Positions 41,612-51,066 of a stretch of DNA of 64,000 bases are shown one piece after another (the stretch's first letter is position 1; every line of letters starts with the position of its first letter). A program made the translations under genes and the position numbers. This stretch comes from DATMER01 sp031390755 (GTDB taxonomy: Bacteria; Acidobacteriota; Thermoanaerobaculia; Multivoradales; UBA5704): NCBI GenBank assembly GCA_031390755.1, contig JANMTS010000180.1, forward strand, positions 3,636-67,635. The letters are read 5' to 3'. The notes under the pieces were generated by a model, which ran no database searches, was not told the origin of the DNA, and saw only the letters and a list, made by a program, of their open reading frames with translations.

Positions 41612-42337
41612 TCAAGCCTCTGGGGTAGGGGTACGGCCAGGCTTCGGGACCAGCGCCGCGGCGGCCACGCCGAGGAGGTAGAGGAGGATGGCCGGCACGG
41701 CGAAGACACAGAGGTTCAGGATGTCGGAGGTCGGAGTGATGACGGCCGAGACCACGAAGATGATCACCACGGCGTAGCGGAAGTTCTTCATCAGGAAGCG
41801 CGGCGTCACCAGCCCGGCCGCGGACAGGATGAAGATCACGATCGGCAACTCGAACATGAGGCCGAGGCCCAGGATGATCGTCAGCTGGAAGCCGAAGAAG
41901 CGCTCGATCGTGATGACTGGATCGAACGCCTTGCCCATCTGGAGCAGGAACTCCGCCGCCAGGGGGAACGCCACGTAGTAGGCGAAGGCGCCGCCCGCCA
42001 GGAAGAAGAACGAGCCGAAGAAGAGGAACGGCAGCAGGTATCGCCGCTCGTGCCGGTAGAGGCCCGGGGCGATGAAGCGCCAGAACTGGTACAGCACATA
42101 CGGCGAGGCCAGGAACAGCGCGGCGAGCGCCGCCACCTTGAAGTAGAGGATGAACGGGTCCGTGATCCCGGTGTAGGCCAGCTTCTTGCCCGCAGGGAGG
42201 AGCTTCAGGATCGGCCGCTGCAGAAACTCGAAGATCTGGTCGACGAAGTACCAGCAGGGGAGGAAGGCGACAAACAGGCTCACCACCGTGCGCAGCAGCC
42301 GCCCACGGAGCTCCTCCAGGTGGTCGAGGAGCGACAT
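41612..42337 (-). CDS. tatC: Sec-independent protein translocase TatC
   Basis: The 241-residue polytopic membrane protein recognises twin-arginine signals. It has SLLDHLEELRGRLLRTV, a helix-rich core with PYVLYQFWRFIAPGLYRHERRYL and FELPIVIFILSAAGLVTP, and six predicted helices. The ATG at 42337 is the conventional start; a TTG at 42346 lies closer to AGGA and would add three residues. It follows tatA/B by 23 bases. The Pao-like FeS subunit in this window is an obvious Tat substrate. Confidence 0.94.
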   Translation of the reverse strand: MSLLDHLEELRGRLLRTVVSLFVAFLPCWYFVDQIFEFLQRPILKLLPAGKKLAYTGITDPFILYFKVAALAALFLASPYVLYQFWRFIAPGLYRHERRYLLPFLFFGSFFFLAGGAFAYYVAFPLAAEFLLQMGKAFDPVITIERFFGFQLTIILGLGLMFELPIVIFILSAAGLVTPRFLMKNFRYAVVIIFVVSAVITPTSDILNLCVFAVPAILLYLLGVAAAALVPKPGRTPTPEA

Positions 42338-42360
42338 CCGCCCCAACTCGTCCTGGGAGA

Positions 42361-42768
42361 TCAGCGCGGCTCCAGCGATTCAGCCGTCACGGGGGCCTGG
42401 TCTATCCTGGCAATGGGCTCGGGGGTGGGCTCGGGGGTCTCGGGCTCGACGGCCTCGATTGCCTCTATTGCCTCAGCAAGAGGCTCGGAATCTGATTCGG
42501 GAACAGGCTCCGGGGGCGGCTCGAGAGACCGGGCCGCCGTCATCTGGGGAGGCGCGATCGGCTCCCAGGGCTTCACCGGGGGCGCCGTCTGCGCCTCGTC
42601 CAGCGCCAGCTCGGTATTGATGGTGCGCTTGATCTCGTTGGAGGCCTTGCGGAACTCCGCCATGCCCTTGCCGATGGTGCGGCCGATCTCGGGCAACCGC
42701 TTCGGGCCGAAGATCAGGAGTGCGAGGATGAAGATGAAGATCAGTTCAGGAACGCCCAGGGGACCCAT
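42361..42768 (-). CDS. TatA/TatB-family translocase subunit
   Basis: The 135-residue protein has the short N-terminal helix GVPELIFIFILALLIFGPKRLPEIGRTIGKGM with the FGPKRLPE hinge, an amphipathic helix, then a Pro/Glu-rich tail (PEPVPESDSEPL). Whether it acts as TatA or TatB cannot be settled from sequence alone; the long tail and NEIKRTIN region lean to TatB-like. It is cotranscribed with tatC. Confidence 0.9.
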   Translation of the reverse strand: MGPLGVPELIFIFILALLIFGPKRLPEIGRTIGKGMAEFRKASNEIKRTINTELALDEAQTAPPVKPWEPIAPPQMTAARSLEPPPEPVPESDSEPLAEAIEAIEAVEPETPEPTPEPIARIDQAPVTAESLEPR

Positions 42769-42834
42769 GCAGCTTTCTCCGCTGCGATCATCGTGCCGGG
42801 TCCACTCAAAGTCAAGGGTGCTATGCTTTCAGGC

Positions 42835-44457
42835 ATGAGACGTTCCTGGAAGATCACCGCAATCGCCCTCTTCACCTTTGCGCTGATGCTTGGCGGCCTG
42901 CTGGGCGATCGGCTGCTCGCCCTGACGAACGAAACTCGGGACTCCCTGAAGCTCTACACGGAGCTGGTCAACGTGGCGCACGACCGCTACGGGGACGAGG
43001 TGTCGTACCGGGATCTCGTCTACTCCTCCATCAACGGCATGCTGCGCGCCCTCGATCCCCACACCAACTTCCTCTCGCCGGAAGCCTATGACGGGATGCG
43101 CGAGAGGCAGCAGAGCAGCTTCTACGGGCTCGGCATCCTGGTCGGGAACCGCAACGGCCAGCTCACGGTCATCTCCCCGCTCGACGGCACCCCGGCCTCG
43201 CGCCTCGGCATCCAGGCCGGCGACGTGATCAGCACCATCGAAGGCGAGCCGACCGATCAGATGTCGCTCGACGACGCGGTGCAGAAGCTCAAGGGGCCGA
43301 AGGGCACCCAGGTCAACATCTCGATCGTCCGCCGCGGTCTGCCCGAGCCTCTCCACATGGCTGTGACGCGCGCCGAGATCCCGCAGACGACCGTCCGGCA
43401 GTCCTACATGCTCACTCCGGACACCGGCTACATCCTGGTGACCGAGTTCTCCCGCAGCACCGGGCGCGAGGTGGCCGACGCCATCGAGAAGCTCAAGGGC
43501 CAGGGCATGAAGAAGCTGCTGGTGGACCTCCGCAACAACGGCGGCGGTCTGCTCGACCAGGCCATCGAGGTCTCCGATCAGTTCCTCCCCGAGGGGGCGA
43601 CGATCGTGGAGACCAAGGGCCGGACCCGCGATTCCTTCCAGTCCTGGGCGGCGAGCGGCAAGTATCCGGCGCTCGACATGCCGCTGGTGGTGCTGGTCAA
43701 CGAGGGCACGGCCTCGGCCTCCGAGATCGTCTCGGGCGCTCTCCAGGATCACGACCGCGGTCTCCTCGTCGGCCAGCCGAGCTGGGGCAAGGGGCTCGTC
43801 CAGACCGTCTACAACCTCTCCTACGGCGCGGGCATCGCGCTGACCACGGCGAAGTACTACACCCCGTCGGGCCGGCTGATCCAGCGCGACTACACCTCCT
43901 ACTACGACTACTACACCCATGCCGACGCCGGCTCGCCGGAGCTGACCGGCAAGCAGGTCGAGGAGGCCGACATCTTCCGCACCGATCTCGGCCGCAAGGT
44001 CTACGGCGGCGGCGGCATCACGCCCGACGTGCTGGTCAAGGAAGAGGAGCTGACGCCGTTCGAGCAGTTCCTGCTCGCCCGCAACGCCTATCTGAACTTC
44101 TCGGTCGAGTACGCCGGCAAGCACAAGTCGAAGATCAAGTCGGTCGACTGGAAGCCGGACCCGGCGATCCTGGACGAGCTCCGGACCTGGGTGATCAAGG
44201 AGAAGATCGCCACGGAGAAGGAGGCCGACGAGGCCCTGGCCCAGGAGACCGTCCGCAAGGCGTCCCTGCTCCAGCTCCGGGCGGAGATCCTGAACATCCC
44301 GTTCGGCCAGGAGGCCCGCCACCGGGTTCTCTCCGAGGGCGACACGCAGATCCAGTCGGCTCTCGGGCTGTTCGGCAAGGCCTCCGAGATGCTCTCCCAG
44401 CGCCGCGAGCTTCCCCCGAAGGTCGAGCGCGCCGCGGCCGAGCCGAAGGGGATGTAG
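42835..44457 (+). CDS. S41-family C-terminal processing peptidase
   Basis: The roughly 540-residue exported protein has an N-terminal membrane anchor (ITAIALFTFALMLGGLLG), a PDZ domain (GLGILVGNRNGQLTVISPLDGTPASRLGIQAGDVI) and the S41 core. The catalytic Ser is in NEGTASASEIVSGAL and the Lys in GQPSWGKGLVQT. It is a CtpA/Prc-like protease that trims or degrades envelope proteins. The start is ATG at 42835, seven bases after TATGCT, or ATG at 42823. It is divergent from tatAC. Confidence 0.9.
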   Translation: MRRSWKITAIALFTFALMLGGLLGDRLLALTNETRDSLKLYTELVNVAHDRYGDEVSYRDLVYSSINGMLRALDPHTNFLSPEAYDGMRERQQSSFYGLGILVGNRNGQLTVISPLDGTPASRLGIQAGDVISTIEGEPTDQMSLDDAVQKLKGPKGTQVNISIVRRGLPEPLHMAVTRAEIPQTTVRQSYMLTPDTGYILVTEFSRSTGREVADAIEKLKGQGMKKLLVDLRNNGGGLLDQAIEVSDQFLPEGATIVETKGRTRDSFQSWAASGKYPALDMPLVVLVNEGTASASEIVSGALQDHDRGLLVGQPSWGKGLVQTVYNLSYGAGIALTTAKYYTPSGRLIQRDYTSYYDYYTHADAGSPELTGKQVEEADIFRTDLGRKVYGGGGITPDVLVKEEELTPFEQFLLARNAYLNFSVEYAGKHKSKIKSVDWKPDPAILDELRTWVIKEKIATEKEADEALAQETVRKASLLQLRAEILNIPFGQEARHRVLSEGDTQIQSALGLFGKASEMLSQRRELPPKVERAAAEPKGM

Positions 44458-44466
44458 TTGGCTCTG

Positions 44467-44546
44467 ATAGGGGTAGGGAGGGCCGGTATTCCGGCTCCCC
44501 CTGCCTCCTTCCTCCGAACCGGACTTGCGGATCTCCCGCATCCGGC
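44467..44546 (-). mobile_element. Group II intron 3' remnant (domain V-VI-like)
   Basis: The minus strand reads GCCGGATGCGGGAGATCCGC, then AAGTCCGGTTC. This fits the domain V hairpin of bacterial group II introns (GAGCCGGATGCGGG...CCGCAAGTCCGGTTC). A domain VI-like hairpin follows, GGGGGAGCCGG/CCGGCCCTCCC, ending CCCCTAT. The base-paired catalytic AGC at the domain V start is missing (reads CGC), and nothing upstream matches an intron or reverse transcriptase. It is an inert fragment lying between the S41 and SpoIIE-type genes. Confidence 0.55.
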
Positions 44547-44555
44547 GAGCCGCCC

Positions 44556-45836
44556 CTACAGCAGACCCACCGGCCTCGGGAACGCCTCAGTCTGGTTCGC
44601 CTTGTCGGGGATCGGATAGCTCACGACCATCACCGTCCGGTCGTCGTCCGCGTAGGCTCCTCCGCTGAACGACTCCACGCTTTCGAAGATCGCGTCCACG
44701 ACCTCCTGGGACGAGCGTCCCTGGGTGTCGCGGGCCACTCGGAGCATGCGCTCGACGCCGTACTCCTCCTCGGGTCCGCCCTCCTCCTCCCTGCCCATCG
44801 TCTCGCAGATGCCGTCCGTGTAGAAGACCAGCATGTCGCCGGGCTTCATGATCACGAAGCCGCGCGCATAGCTCGCCTCGGGCAGCGGACCGAGGACCGG
44901 GCCGCCCTCCTCCAGGCTGCGCACCAGGCCGTTCGCCGCCACGTGGTACGGCGGCGGATGCCCGGCGTTGACGTAGATGAACACGCCGTTGGGCTCCAGC
45001 TCGCCGTAGAACATCGACACGAAGCGGCTGGTCAGGGTGCTCTTGTGGATGATGCTGTTCATCCGCTCCACCGTGCGCACGATCTTGAAGTCGCGCGCCA
45101 GGCCCATGCGCAGTCCCATGTAGATGTCGCGCACCTGGAGCGCCGCGGGCAGGCCGTGGCCCGAGACGTCGGCGATGGCGAGGCCGAGGATCTTGTCGGT
45201 GACCGGGATGAAGTCGTAGAAGTCGCCGCCGACCTCTTCCATGGGATCGGAGCGGCCTGCGAGGTCGAACTCGCCGTACTTCGGCACGCGCCGGGGGAGG
45301 ATCGAGGCCTGGATCTTCCGCGCCTGGGCGAAGATCCCCTCCATCCGCTCGCGCCGGATCTTCTGATTGATGCCGTGGCGCAGGATGCCGAGCGAGAACA
45401 GGATGTCGTCGCTGTTCACGCCCGCGGCCACGTCGAAGGCGAGGATGTACTCCTCGTCCCCCACCTCGATGGCGGCGAACTGCTGCACGCCCAGGAGCTG
45501 CTCCAGGCCGCGGTCGATCCGCGGATCGTCCGCCTCCATGAACACCGCGCCCTGGTCGAGCACGATCTGGATCGGCCGGTAGGAGAGCGGCACCCGCAGG
45601 CCGCTGGGGACCTCCTTGGCCTGGCCGAACACGTTGTCGAGCACGTAGGTGTCGCCGCGCCGCTGATACAGCCGGCCGCCGTAGATGCCCAGCTCGTCGT
45701 GAAACTTCACGACGATCGTCTCGACCACGGTCTGAATCGTCGTGCCGACATCGCCCTCACGGTCCAGGGCCGCGACCACCTGCTCCACCTTCTTCATCAA
45801 CCCCCGGTAGTTCACCGGGCTGGCTTCCGTGATCAC
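44556..45836 (-). CDS. GAF-SpoIIE (PP2C-type) serine phosphatase
   Basis: The 426-residue cytoplasmic protein has a GAF-like sensor at about 20-165 and a linker helix (ILRHGINQKIRRERMEGIFAQARKIQASILPRRVP). A SpoIIE phosphatase domain follows with metal sites GGDFYDF, LAIADVSGHGLPAAL, NAGHPPPY, LVFYTDGICE and ADDDRTVMVV. Such RsbU-like enzymes control sigma or anti-sigma-antagonist pathways; no partner is adjacent. GTG start at 45836 with GAGGAGG upstream. Confidence 0.92.
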   Translation of the reverse strand: MITEASPVNYRGLMKKVEQVVAALDREGDVGTTIQTVVETIVVKFHDELGIYGGRLYQRRGDTYVLDNVFGQAKEVPSGLRVPLSYRPIQIVLDQGAVFMEADDPRIDRGLEQLLGVQQFAAIEVGDEEYILAFDVAAGVNSDDILFSLGILRHGINQKIRRERMEGIFAQARKIQASILPRRVPKYGEFDLAGRSDPMEEVGGDFYDFIPVTDKILGLAIADVSGHGLPAALQVRDIYMGLRMGLARDFKIVRTVERMNSIIHKSTLTSRFVSMFYGELEPNGVFIYVNAGHPPPYHVAANGLVRSLEEGGPVLGPLPEASYARGFVIMKPGDMLVFYTDGICETMGREEEGGPEEEYGVERMLRVARDTQGRSSQEVVDAIFESVESFSGGAYADDDRTVMVVSYPIPDKANQTEAFPRPVGLL

Positions 45837-45901
45837 GACGCGGCCTCCTCGCAGAGATTCAACAGCATATCAGGAACAATTTCAGGGCTCGGACGGGCGC
45901 C

Positions 45902-47350
45902 CTACCCGTTGTCGACCAGGGTCTCGACGATGCGATTCTGCGCGGAGTGGGCGTCACCGGCCACCCGGTTGAGCAGGATCGAGAAGGCGTAGGACTTGCC
46001 CGAAACCCCCTTCGCGTACCCGGAGAGGGCCGACACGCCTTCGAGGGTGCCGGTCTTCGCCAGAACGTTTCCGCGGTACGGCGGCGCGGCCATGCGGCGC
46101 TTCCAGGAGCCCATGTTCTCTCCGGCATAGGGGAGCGATTGCGCGAACTCAGCCGCCGAGTCGTGAAGGTACATGTACCGCAGCAGAATGGTGAGATGGC
46201 GGGGAGCGAAGCGGTTCTCCCGGCTCATGCCGGAGCCGTCCGACATCGAGAACGTGCCTTTGGGGATGCCGATTCCCACGGCGAACTCGCGAATGGCCCG
46301 CACGCCGTCCTCCCAGCTCCCGTGGCCGCAGCGCATCGCGCCCAGGTGCTTGGCGAGGCTCTCCGCGTAGAAGTTCTGGCTCCGCTTGTTGGTCACCCGG
46401 ATCGCCGAGACCAGGTCGCTGCTGTTGACGGCCACGCGCTCCCAGACCCGGCTCGGCAGCCGATCCACAGGCACGAGCTTCCCCTCGACCGTGATCCCCT
46501 CCTCGGCGAGCGCGGCCACGAGGCCCTTGCCGAAGTAGAGGACCGGGTCGGGGATCGTCACCCAGGTCTCCACCGGTCCGGAATTGGAGCGGATGGTCCC
46601 CTTGACGAAGAGGTCGCCGCCGTCGCGGTGGATGATCACGCTCTGCCCGCCCTTGGCGATCGTCCGGGACGTGTTGCGCAGGTTGACCACCTGGACGTCC
46701 GGCTTCAGCTCGACCCGCGCGGGCTGGCCGACCCGACCGGGCCAGACGCGCACCAGGATGCAGTTGTCGTTGAACGACAGCCCGGAGACCGGCGCCTCGT
46801 ACCAGCGGGTGAGCTGGTCGCGCGGCCAGTCGGGGTGGACGCGCAGCGTCTCGAACAGGCCGTGGTCGAGATAGATGTCTCCCGCCACCTTGGCGATGCC
46901 GCGCTCGCGCAGCGCCTGCGCCCAGACGCGGAACGCCGCGTAGGAGTCGCCGCCGTTGTCGCGGCCGGAGATCTGCGGATCGCCGCTCCCCACCACGCCG
47001 AGCGCGCCGTTCAGCACGCCGTCCTTGACCGCGCCGCTGAGGAGAAAGCGGGTGTCGAAGGTGTGGCCGGGACCGAGCGCGTCCAGGATCGCCGCGGTGG
47101 TGAACAGCTTGGCGTTCGAGGCGATGACCCGCGCCTCGTCGGCGTTGTAGCCGTAGACGGTCTCGCCGGAAGCGAGATCGACGATGTGGACCCCGAGCGC
47201 GGACGACACCCGCAGCGCCTGGGCCACGGGGACATCCAGCGCCTGCTGGAGCGTGGTGGATACGGCGGTTTCCACCCGGGGCGCGGGAGGCCCCAGGAGA
47301 ACCGCGAGGAAGGCCAGGGTCAGGACGGCGACCTTGCTGCGAACCGGCAA
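45902..47350 (-). CDS. dacB: D-alanyl-D-alanine carboxypeptidase/endopeptidase, PBP4 type (S13)
   Basis: The 482-residue periplasmic penicillin-binding protein has a signal peptide (KVAVLTLAFLAVLLGPPAP). The SxxK motif is SNAKLFTTAAILD, the SxN motif SDGSGMSR, and the KTG motif VLAKTGTLEG, with the long S13 insertion between the first two. It cleaves peptidoglycan stem peptides. The start is TTG at 47350 with GGAGG six bases upstream; no ATG/GTG is available before the signal peptide. Confidence 0.92.
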   Translation of the reverse strand: MPVRSKVAVLTLAFLAVLLGPPAPRVETAVSTTLQQALDVPVAQALRVSSALGVHIVDLASGETVYGYNADEARVIASNAKLFTTAAILDALGPGHTFDTRFLLSGAVKDGVLNGALGVVGSGDPQISGRDNGGDSYAAFRVWAQALRERGIAKVAGDIYLDHGLFETLRVHPDWPRDQLTRWYEAPVSGLSFNDNCILVRVWPGRVGQPARVELKPDVQVVNLRNTSRTIAKGGQSVIIHRDGGDLFVKGTIRSNSGPVETWVTIPDPVLYFGKGLVAALAEEGITVEGKLVPVDRLPSRVWERVAVNSSDLVSAIRVTNKRSQNFYAESLAKHLGAMRCGHGSWEDGVRAIREFAVGIGIPKGTFSMSDGSGMSRENRFAPRHLTILLRYMYLHDSAAEFAQSLPYAGENMGSWKRRMAAPPYRGNVLAKTGTLEGVSALSGYAKGVSGKSYAFSILLNRVAGDAHSAQNRIVETLVDNG

Positions 47351-47412
47351 CGAGCTCCTCCAACGGCTAGGGGCGAAAGGCCGACGGCGGCCCAACCCGT
47401 GGGGGAACCAGT

Positions 47413-48615
47413 TTACAGCAGCATGCCCGCGATCGTCGCCGTCTGGAACGTCGCCAGCGATCCCGCGATCATCGCCTTGAAGCCGATGCGCGCGAGATCG
47501 CGCTTGCGGTCCGGCGCCATGACGCCGATGCCGCCGATCTGGATGGCGATCGAGGAGAAGTTCGCGAAGCCGCACAGGGCGTAGGTCGCGATGATCTTCG
47601 CCCGCTCGGACAGCTCGCCCGCCGCCACCATCTCCTGGAGCCGCGCGTAGCCGACGAACTCGTTGAGCACGGTCTTGATGCCGAGCAGCGCGCCGACCTT
47701 GTCCGCCTCCATCCAGGGCACGCCCATGACCCAGGCCAGCGGCCGGAACAGGAAGCCGAGGATCGACTCCATGGTCATGGTGTAGCCGAACCAGCCGGCG
47801 ATGACCCCGAGCAAACCGTTGAGCATGGCGACCAGCGCGATGAAGGCGATCAGCATGCCGGCGACGTTCAACGCCAGCTTGAGGCCCTCGGCCGCGCCGT
47901 CCGCCGCCGCGTCGATGACGTTGGCCCAGGGGCGCTCGACCTCCAGGGTCACGACGCCCGCGGTGGTGCTGACCTCGCTCTCCGGGAACATGAGCTTCGC
48001 CATGAGCAGGCTGGCCGGCGCCGACATCACGCTCGACGCGATCAGGTGGCCGGCGCTCACGCCCATGCCCACGTAGGCGGCGAGCACGCCGCCCGCGATG
48101 TTGGCGAAGCCGCCGGCCATCACGGCCATCAGCTCGGACTGGGTGAGGGTCGGCACGTACGGGCGGATCAGCAGCGGCGCCTCGGTCTGGCCCACGAAGA
48201 CGTTCACCGCGGAGGCGAGCGACTCGGCGCCGGAGGTGCCCATCACCTTCATCATGATCTTGGCGAAGATCTTCACCACCCACTGCAGGACGCCCAGGTA
48301 GTAGAAGACCGTGATCAGGCTGGAGAAGAAGATGATCGTCGGCAGCACGCTGAAGGCGAAGAAGTGCTCACGGAAGCCCTCGCCGAAGACGAACGCGGCG
48401 CCCGCATCGCTGAACGACAGCAGGCCGGTCACCCACTTCGTGAGCTTGTCGAAGAAGATCTGGCCGGGCACGGTCTTGAGGATGAGGACCGCGAACACCA
48501 GCTGGAGCAGCGTTCCCGTGATCACGGTACGCCAGGGAATCTTGCGGCGATTGTTGGAAAGCGCCCATGCGATCAGAAGCAGAACCAGCATCCCAAGGAG
48601 AGATACGAACCGCAA
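47413..48615 (-). CDS. nupC: Concentrative nucleoside transporter NupC
   Basis: The 400-residue inner-membrane CNT-family permease imports nucleosides with protons or sodium. Signatures are GVLQWVVKIFAKIMMKVMGTSGAESLASAVNVFVGQTEAPLLIRPYV and GIKTVLNEFVGYARL with CGFANFSSIAIQIGGIG. It has a full set of membrane helices. The TTG start at 48615 has GGAGG five bases upstream. Confidence 0.93.
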   Translation of the reverse strand: MRFVSLLGMLVLLLIAWALSNNRRKIPWRTVITGTLLQLVFAVLILKTVPGQIFFDKLTKWVTGLLSFSDAGAAFVFGEGFREHFFAFSVLPTIIFFSSLITVFYYLGVLQWVVKIFAKIMMKVMGTSGAESLASAVNVFVGQTEAPLLIRPYVPTLTQSELMAVMAGGFANIAGGVLAAYVGMGVSAGHLIASSVMSAPASLLMAKLMFPESEVSTTAGVVTLEVERPWANVIDAAADGAAEGLKLALNVAGMLIAFIALVAMLNGLLGVIAGWFGYTMTMESILGFLFRPLAWVMGVPWMEADKVGALLGIKTVLNEFVGYARLQEMVAAGELSERAKIIATYALCGFANFSSIAIQIGGIGVMAPDRKRDLARIGFKAMIAGSLATFQTATIAGMLL

Positions 48616-48690
48616 ACGCGCCTCCTTTTCCGGCGATGAAATACTGAGAACCGTCGGAGGCTACCGGAGGCGGACCCGAAAGGCAAGGCA

Positions 48691-48789
48691 GCCCCGCCCC
48701 CTGACGGGAGAGGGGGAGCAAAAACCAGACGACGCCGGTTGCGGGAGTCTGGTTCATGGAGCTCCCCCTCTCGCGGCAAGGGGCGGGGC
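48691..48789. repeat. Inverted-repeat element, copy R6
   Basis: Arms of about 29 bases, GCCCCGCCCCCTGACGGGAG onward and its near-complement ending GGGGCGGGGC, differ at a few positions. An inner ACCAGAC/GTCTGGT pair lies between. It separates nupC from the TonB receptor gene and is probably a MITE/REP-type palindrome or terminator. Related in style, not clearly in sequence, to R1-R5. Confidence 0.6.
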
Positions 48790-48805
48790 CCGCTTTCCTA
48801 CACGG

Positions 48806-50953
48806 TCAGAACGTCGTCCGCACCGCCAGGCTCACGTCGCGGCCCGGCATGGGCACCAGATCCTTGAGGAAGGAGACGTGGTTGCGCGCCTCCTCGTCCG
48901 TCAGGTTGGTCCCCTTCAGGATCACGTCGAACACCGCCCGCGGCGCAAAGAAGCGGTAGCCAAGGCTCGCGTCGAGCGTCGTGTACCCCTCCGTCGGCGT
49001 CTCCAGGGCCGAGACGCGGTCCTGCCGTCCCACCCTCTGGCCGTCGATCCGGGCGGTCAGCCGTTCGTTGCGGTAGTGGAGGCCGAGGCGGTAGCGCTCG
49101 GCTGGGATGCGCGGCAGCGGGTCTCCCGTATCTCGCAGCTCGGCCCGCACGAAGTCCGCGCCGACCTCCAGGTCGAGGTGATGCGGGTCGCCATGAAAAA
49201 GCTGCACGATTCCGTCCAGCTCGGCTCCCCGGAGCTCGGCGTCGCGCTGGGTGAAGCGGAAGACCTGGAGACCGTCCTGCTCCTCCGCCGTGGCCTGCTC
49301 GAAGATGAAGCCGTCGAAGCGGTTGGCGAACACCGTCACCTCGCCGGAGACGCGGCCGGCCGTGCGGCGCACGGTCAGGTCCAGGCTCAGGCTGCGCTCC
49401 TCGCCGAGATTCGGATCGCCGATCTCGAACGCGTTCGTGGCCAGATGGGGACCGTTCGAGAACAGCTCCTCGGCGTTGGGCAGCTTGGTCGAACGGGAGA
49501 GTGACAGGCCCGTGGACCACCCCTCGACCGGCTGCCAGACCGCGCCGAGCGAGCCGGACACACTCTGGAAGGATCGAACGCGGCTCTCGTCAGCCTCCGC
49601 GGTCACGTCCTGGGACTCGAAGCGGCCTCCTGCCTGGAAGCGCCAGTCTCCCTGCACCAGCTCCTGGAACACGAAGCCCGCCCAGCTCCGGGTCTCGGTC
49701 GGCGGGACGAACGCCTCGTCGCCCAGGGCCACGAAGTCCCGGCTCTGCACCTGAACGCCGACCGATCCGGAGAGCGGACCGATCCGGCGTTGGAGCAGCT
49801 CGAGCCGGCCTTCCCGGCTCTCGTTCGTGAAGATCGTGCCGATCTCCTCCCCTTCCAGCTCGCGGTGCTCGTAGTCGGACGCGCCGAAGCGGACGTTGGC
49901 GCCGCGGAAGATCCCGAACGGCTGCGTCGTCCCGCCGCGCAGGTCCCAGCGCCGCTGGCGCAGGTCGATCCTCACTCCGGCCTCCTCCCCCTCTTCTGCT
50001 TCTCCTGCCTCGGCTCCCTCCTCGTGCTCCTCATGCTCATGGCCGCCCGGAATGCCGTAGAGCGAGTCGAGGCCGCTCACCGACAGGCCGAAGAAGGCCT
50101 TCTCCCCGACGTACGACAGACCGAGCGCGCCGCCTTCGGATTCGGTGGCGCTGTTCGGCAGGAGGCCGCGGATCTCTTCCTCTCCTTCATAGCCTTCGCC
50201 TTCCTGAGCTTCGCTGGCGCGCAGGGCGCTCGACTCCGCGAAGCCGGGGATCTTGTAGTCGTCCGTCTTGCGCTTCAGCACATCCAAGTGCCAGGCCAGC
50301 TTGCCGCCGCCGCCGTCGAAGGACGCCGCGGCCGAGCGCTCGTCCGACACGCTGCCGCCCCGCGCTTCGACCGTGCCGCTGATCTTCTGGTCCGGCACGC
50401 TCTCCGGAATGCGGTTGTCGATCACGTTGACCACCCCGCCCACGGCGCTGCTGCCGTAGAGGAGCGTGGCCGGGCCGCGCAACACCTCGATGCGCTCGGC
50501 GACAATGGGGTCGATGCTGACCGCGTGGTCGGGGCTGGCCGTGGACGCGTCGCCCGTGCCGATCCCCCCTTCGAGGATCCGGATGCGGTCGCCGCCCAGG
50601 CCGCGGATCACCGGCCGGCTCGCGCCCGCTCCAAAGAAGGTAGAGGTCACGCCGGGCTCCCGGCTCAGCGTCTCGCCGAGGGTGGGCTGAAGCCGCAGCA
50701 CCAGCTCGTCCGAGTCCATCACGCTGGTCGGCTGCGCCAGCTCGAAGCGGCTGCGGGGCTCCGGCGAGGCCGTGACCACGATCTCGTCTTTGACGGTGAT
50801 CGATGGGACGACGAGAGGCACGTCGGCCGCGGCGGTGGTCTCCGCAGGGGCGGTATCCGCAGGAGCCGCCGGCGGTTCGGCGCCCGGGAGGCTCATGGAG
50901 GACAGCAACAGGAGGAGTGGCGCAGCCACCCTCCGAAGGAAGGAATGCAACAT
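48806..50953 (-). CDS. TonB-dependent outer-membrane receptor, ZnuD-like
   Basis: The 715-residue protein has a signal peptide, a TonB-box-like region (DEIVVTASPEP), a plug (GETLSREPGVTSTFFGAGASRPVIRGLGGDRIRILEGG) and a 22-strand barrel that ends in LAVRTTF, with the terminal Phe needed for assembly. An extracellular loop near residue 310 is rich in His and Glu (GGHEHEEHEEGAEAGEAEEGEE), as in ZnuD zinc receptors. Zinc or another divalent metal is the probable ligand, by inference. It follows a small gene with a Cys/His motif. Confidence 0.87.
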   Translation of the reverse strand: MLHSFLRRVAAPLLLLLSSMSLPGAEPPAAPADTAPAETTAAADVPLVVPSITVKDEIVVTASPEPRSRFELAQPTSVMDSDELVLRLQPTLGETLSREPGVTSTFFGAGASRPVIRGLGGDRIRILEGGIGTGDASTASPDHAVSIDPIVAERIEVLRGPATLLYGSSAVGGVVNVIDNRIPESVPDQKISGTVEARGGSVSDERSAAASFDGGGGKLAWHLDVLKRKTDDYKIPGFAESSALRASEAQEGEGYEGEEEIRGLLPNSATESEGGALGLSYVGEKAFFGLSVSGLDSLYGIPGGHEHEEHEEGAEAGEAEEGEEAGVRIDLRQRRWDLRGGTTQPFGIFRGANVRFGASDYEHRELEGEEIGTIFTNESREGRLELLQRRIGPLSGSVGVQVQSRDFVALGDEAFVPPTETRSWAGFVFQELVQGDWRFQAGGRFESQDVTAEADESRVRSFQSVSGSLGAVWQPVEGWSTGLSLSRSTKLPNAEELFSNGPHLATNAFEIGDPNLGEERSLSLDLTVRRTAGRVSGEVTVFANRFDGFIFEQATAEEQDGLQVFRFTQRDAELRGAELDGIVQLFHGDPHHLDLEVGADFVRAELRDTGDPLPRIPAERYRLGLHYRNERLTARIDGQRVGRQDRVSALETPTEGYTTLDASLGYRFFAPRAVFDVILKGTNLTDEEARNHVSFLKDLVPMPGRDVSLAVRTTF

Positions 50954-50967
50954 TTCGAATCTCTCCT

Positions 50968-50989
50968 GGCCTCCGGCTCACCGGAGGCC
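50968..50989 (-). promoter_or_regulatory. Leader hairpin just before receptor Shine-Dalgarno
   Basis: GGCCTCCGG and CCGGAGGCC form a perfect 9-bp stem with a 4-base loop. It is immediately followed by AGGAGAGA and the ATG of the receptor gene. It has no T-run, so an mRNA-stability or translational role is more likely than termination. Confidence 0.4.
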
Positions 50990-51066
50990 CTCTGGTCGTG
51001 TCGGTTCTTACACGGGCGCCCTGTCGGAGGGCGGCCCGGCTGCAATCTGCGATCGATGTCAGAGGA

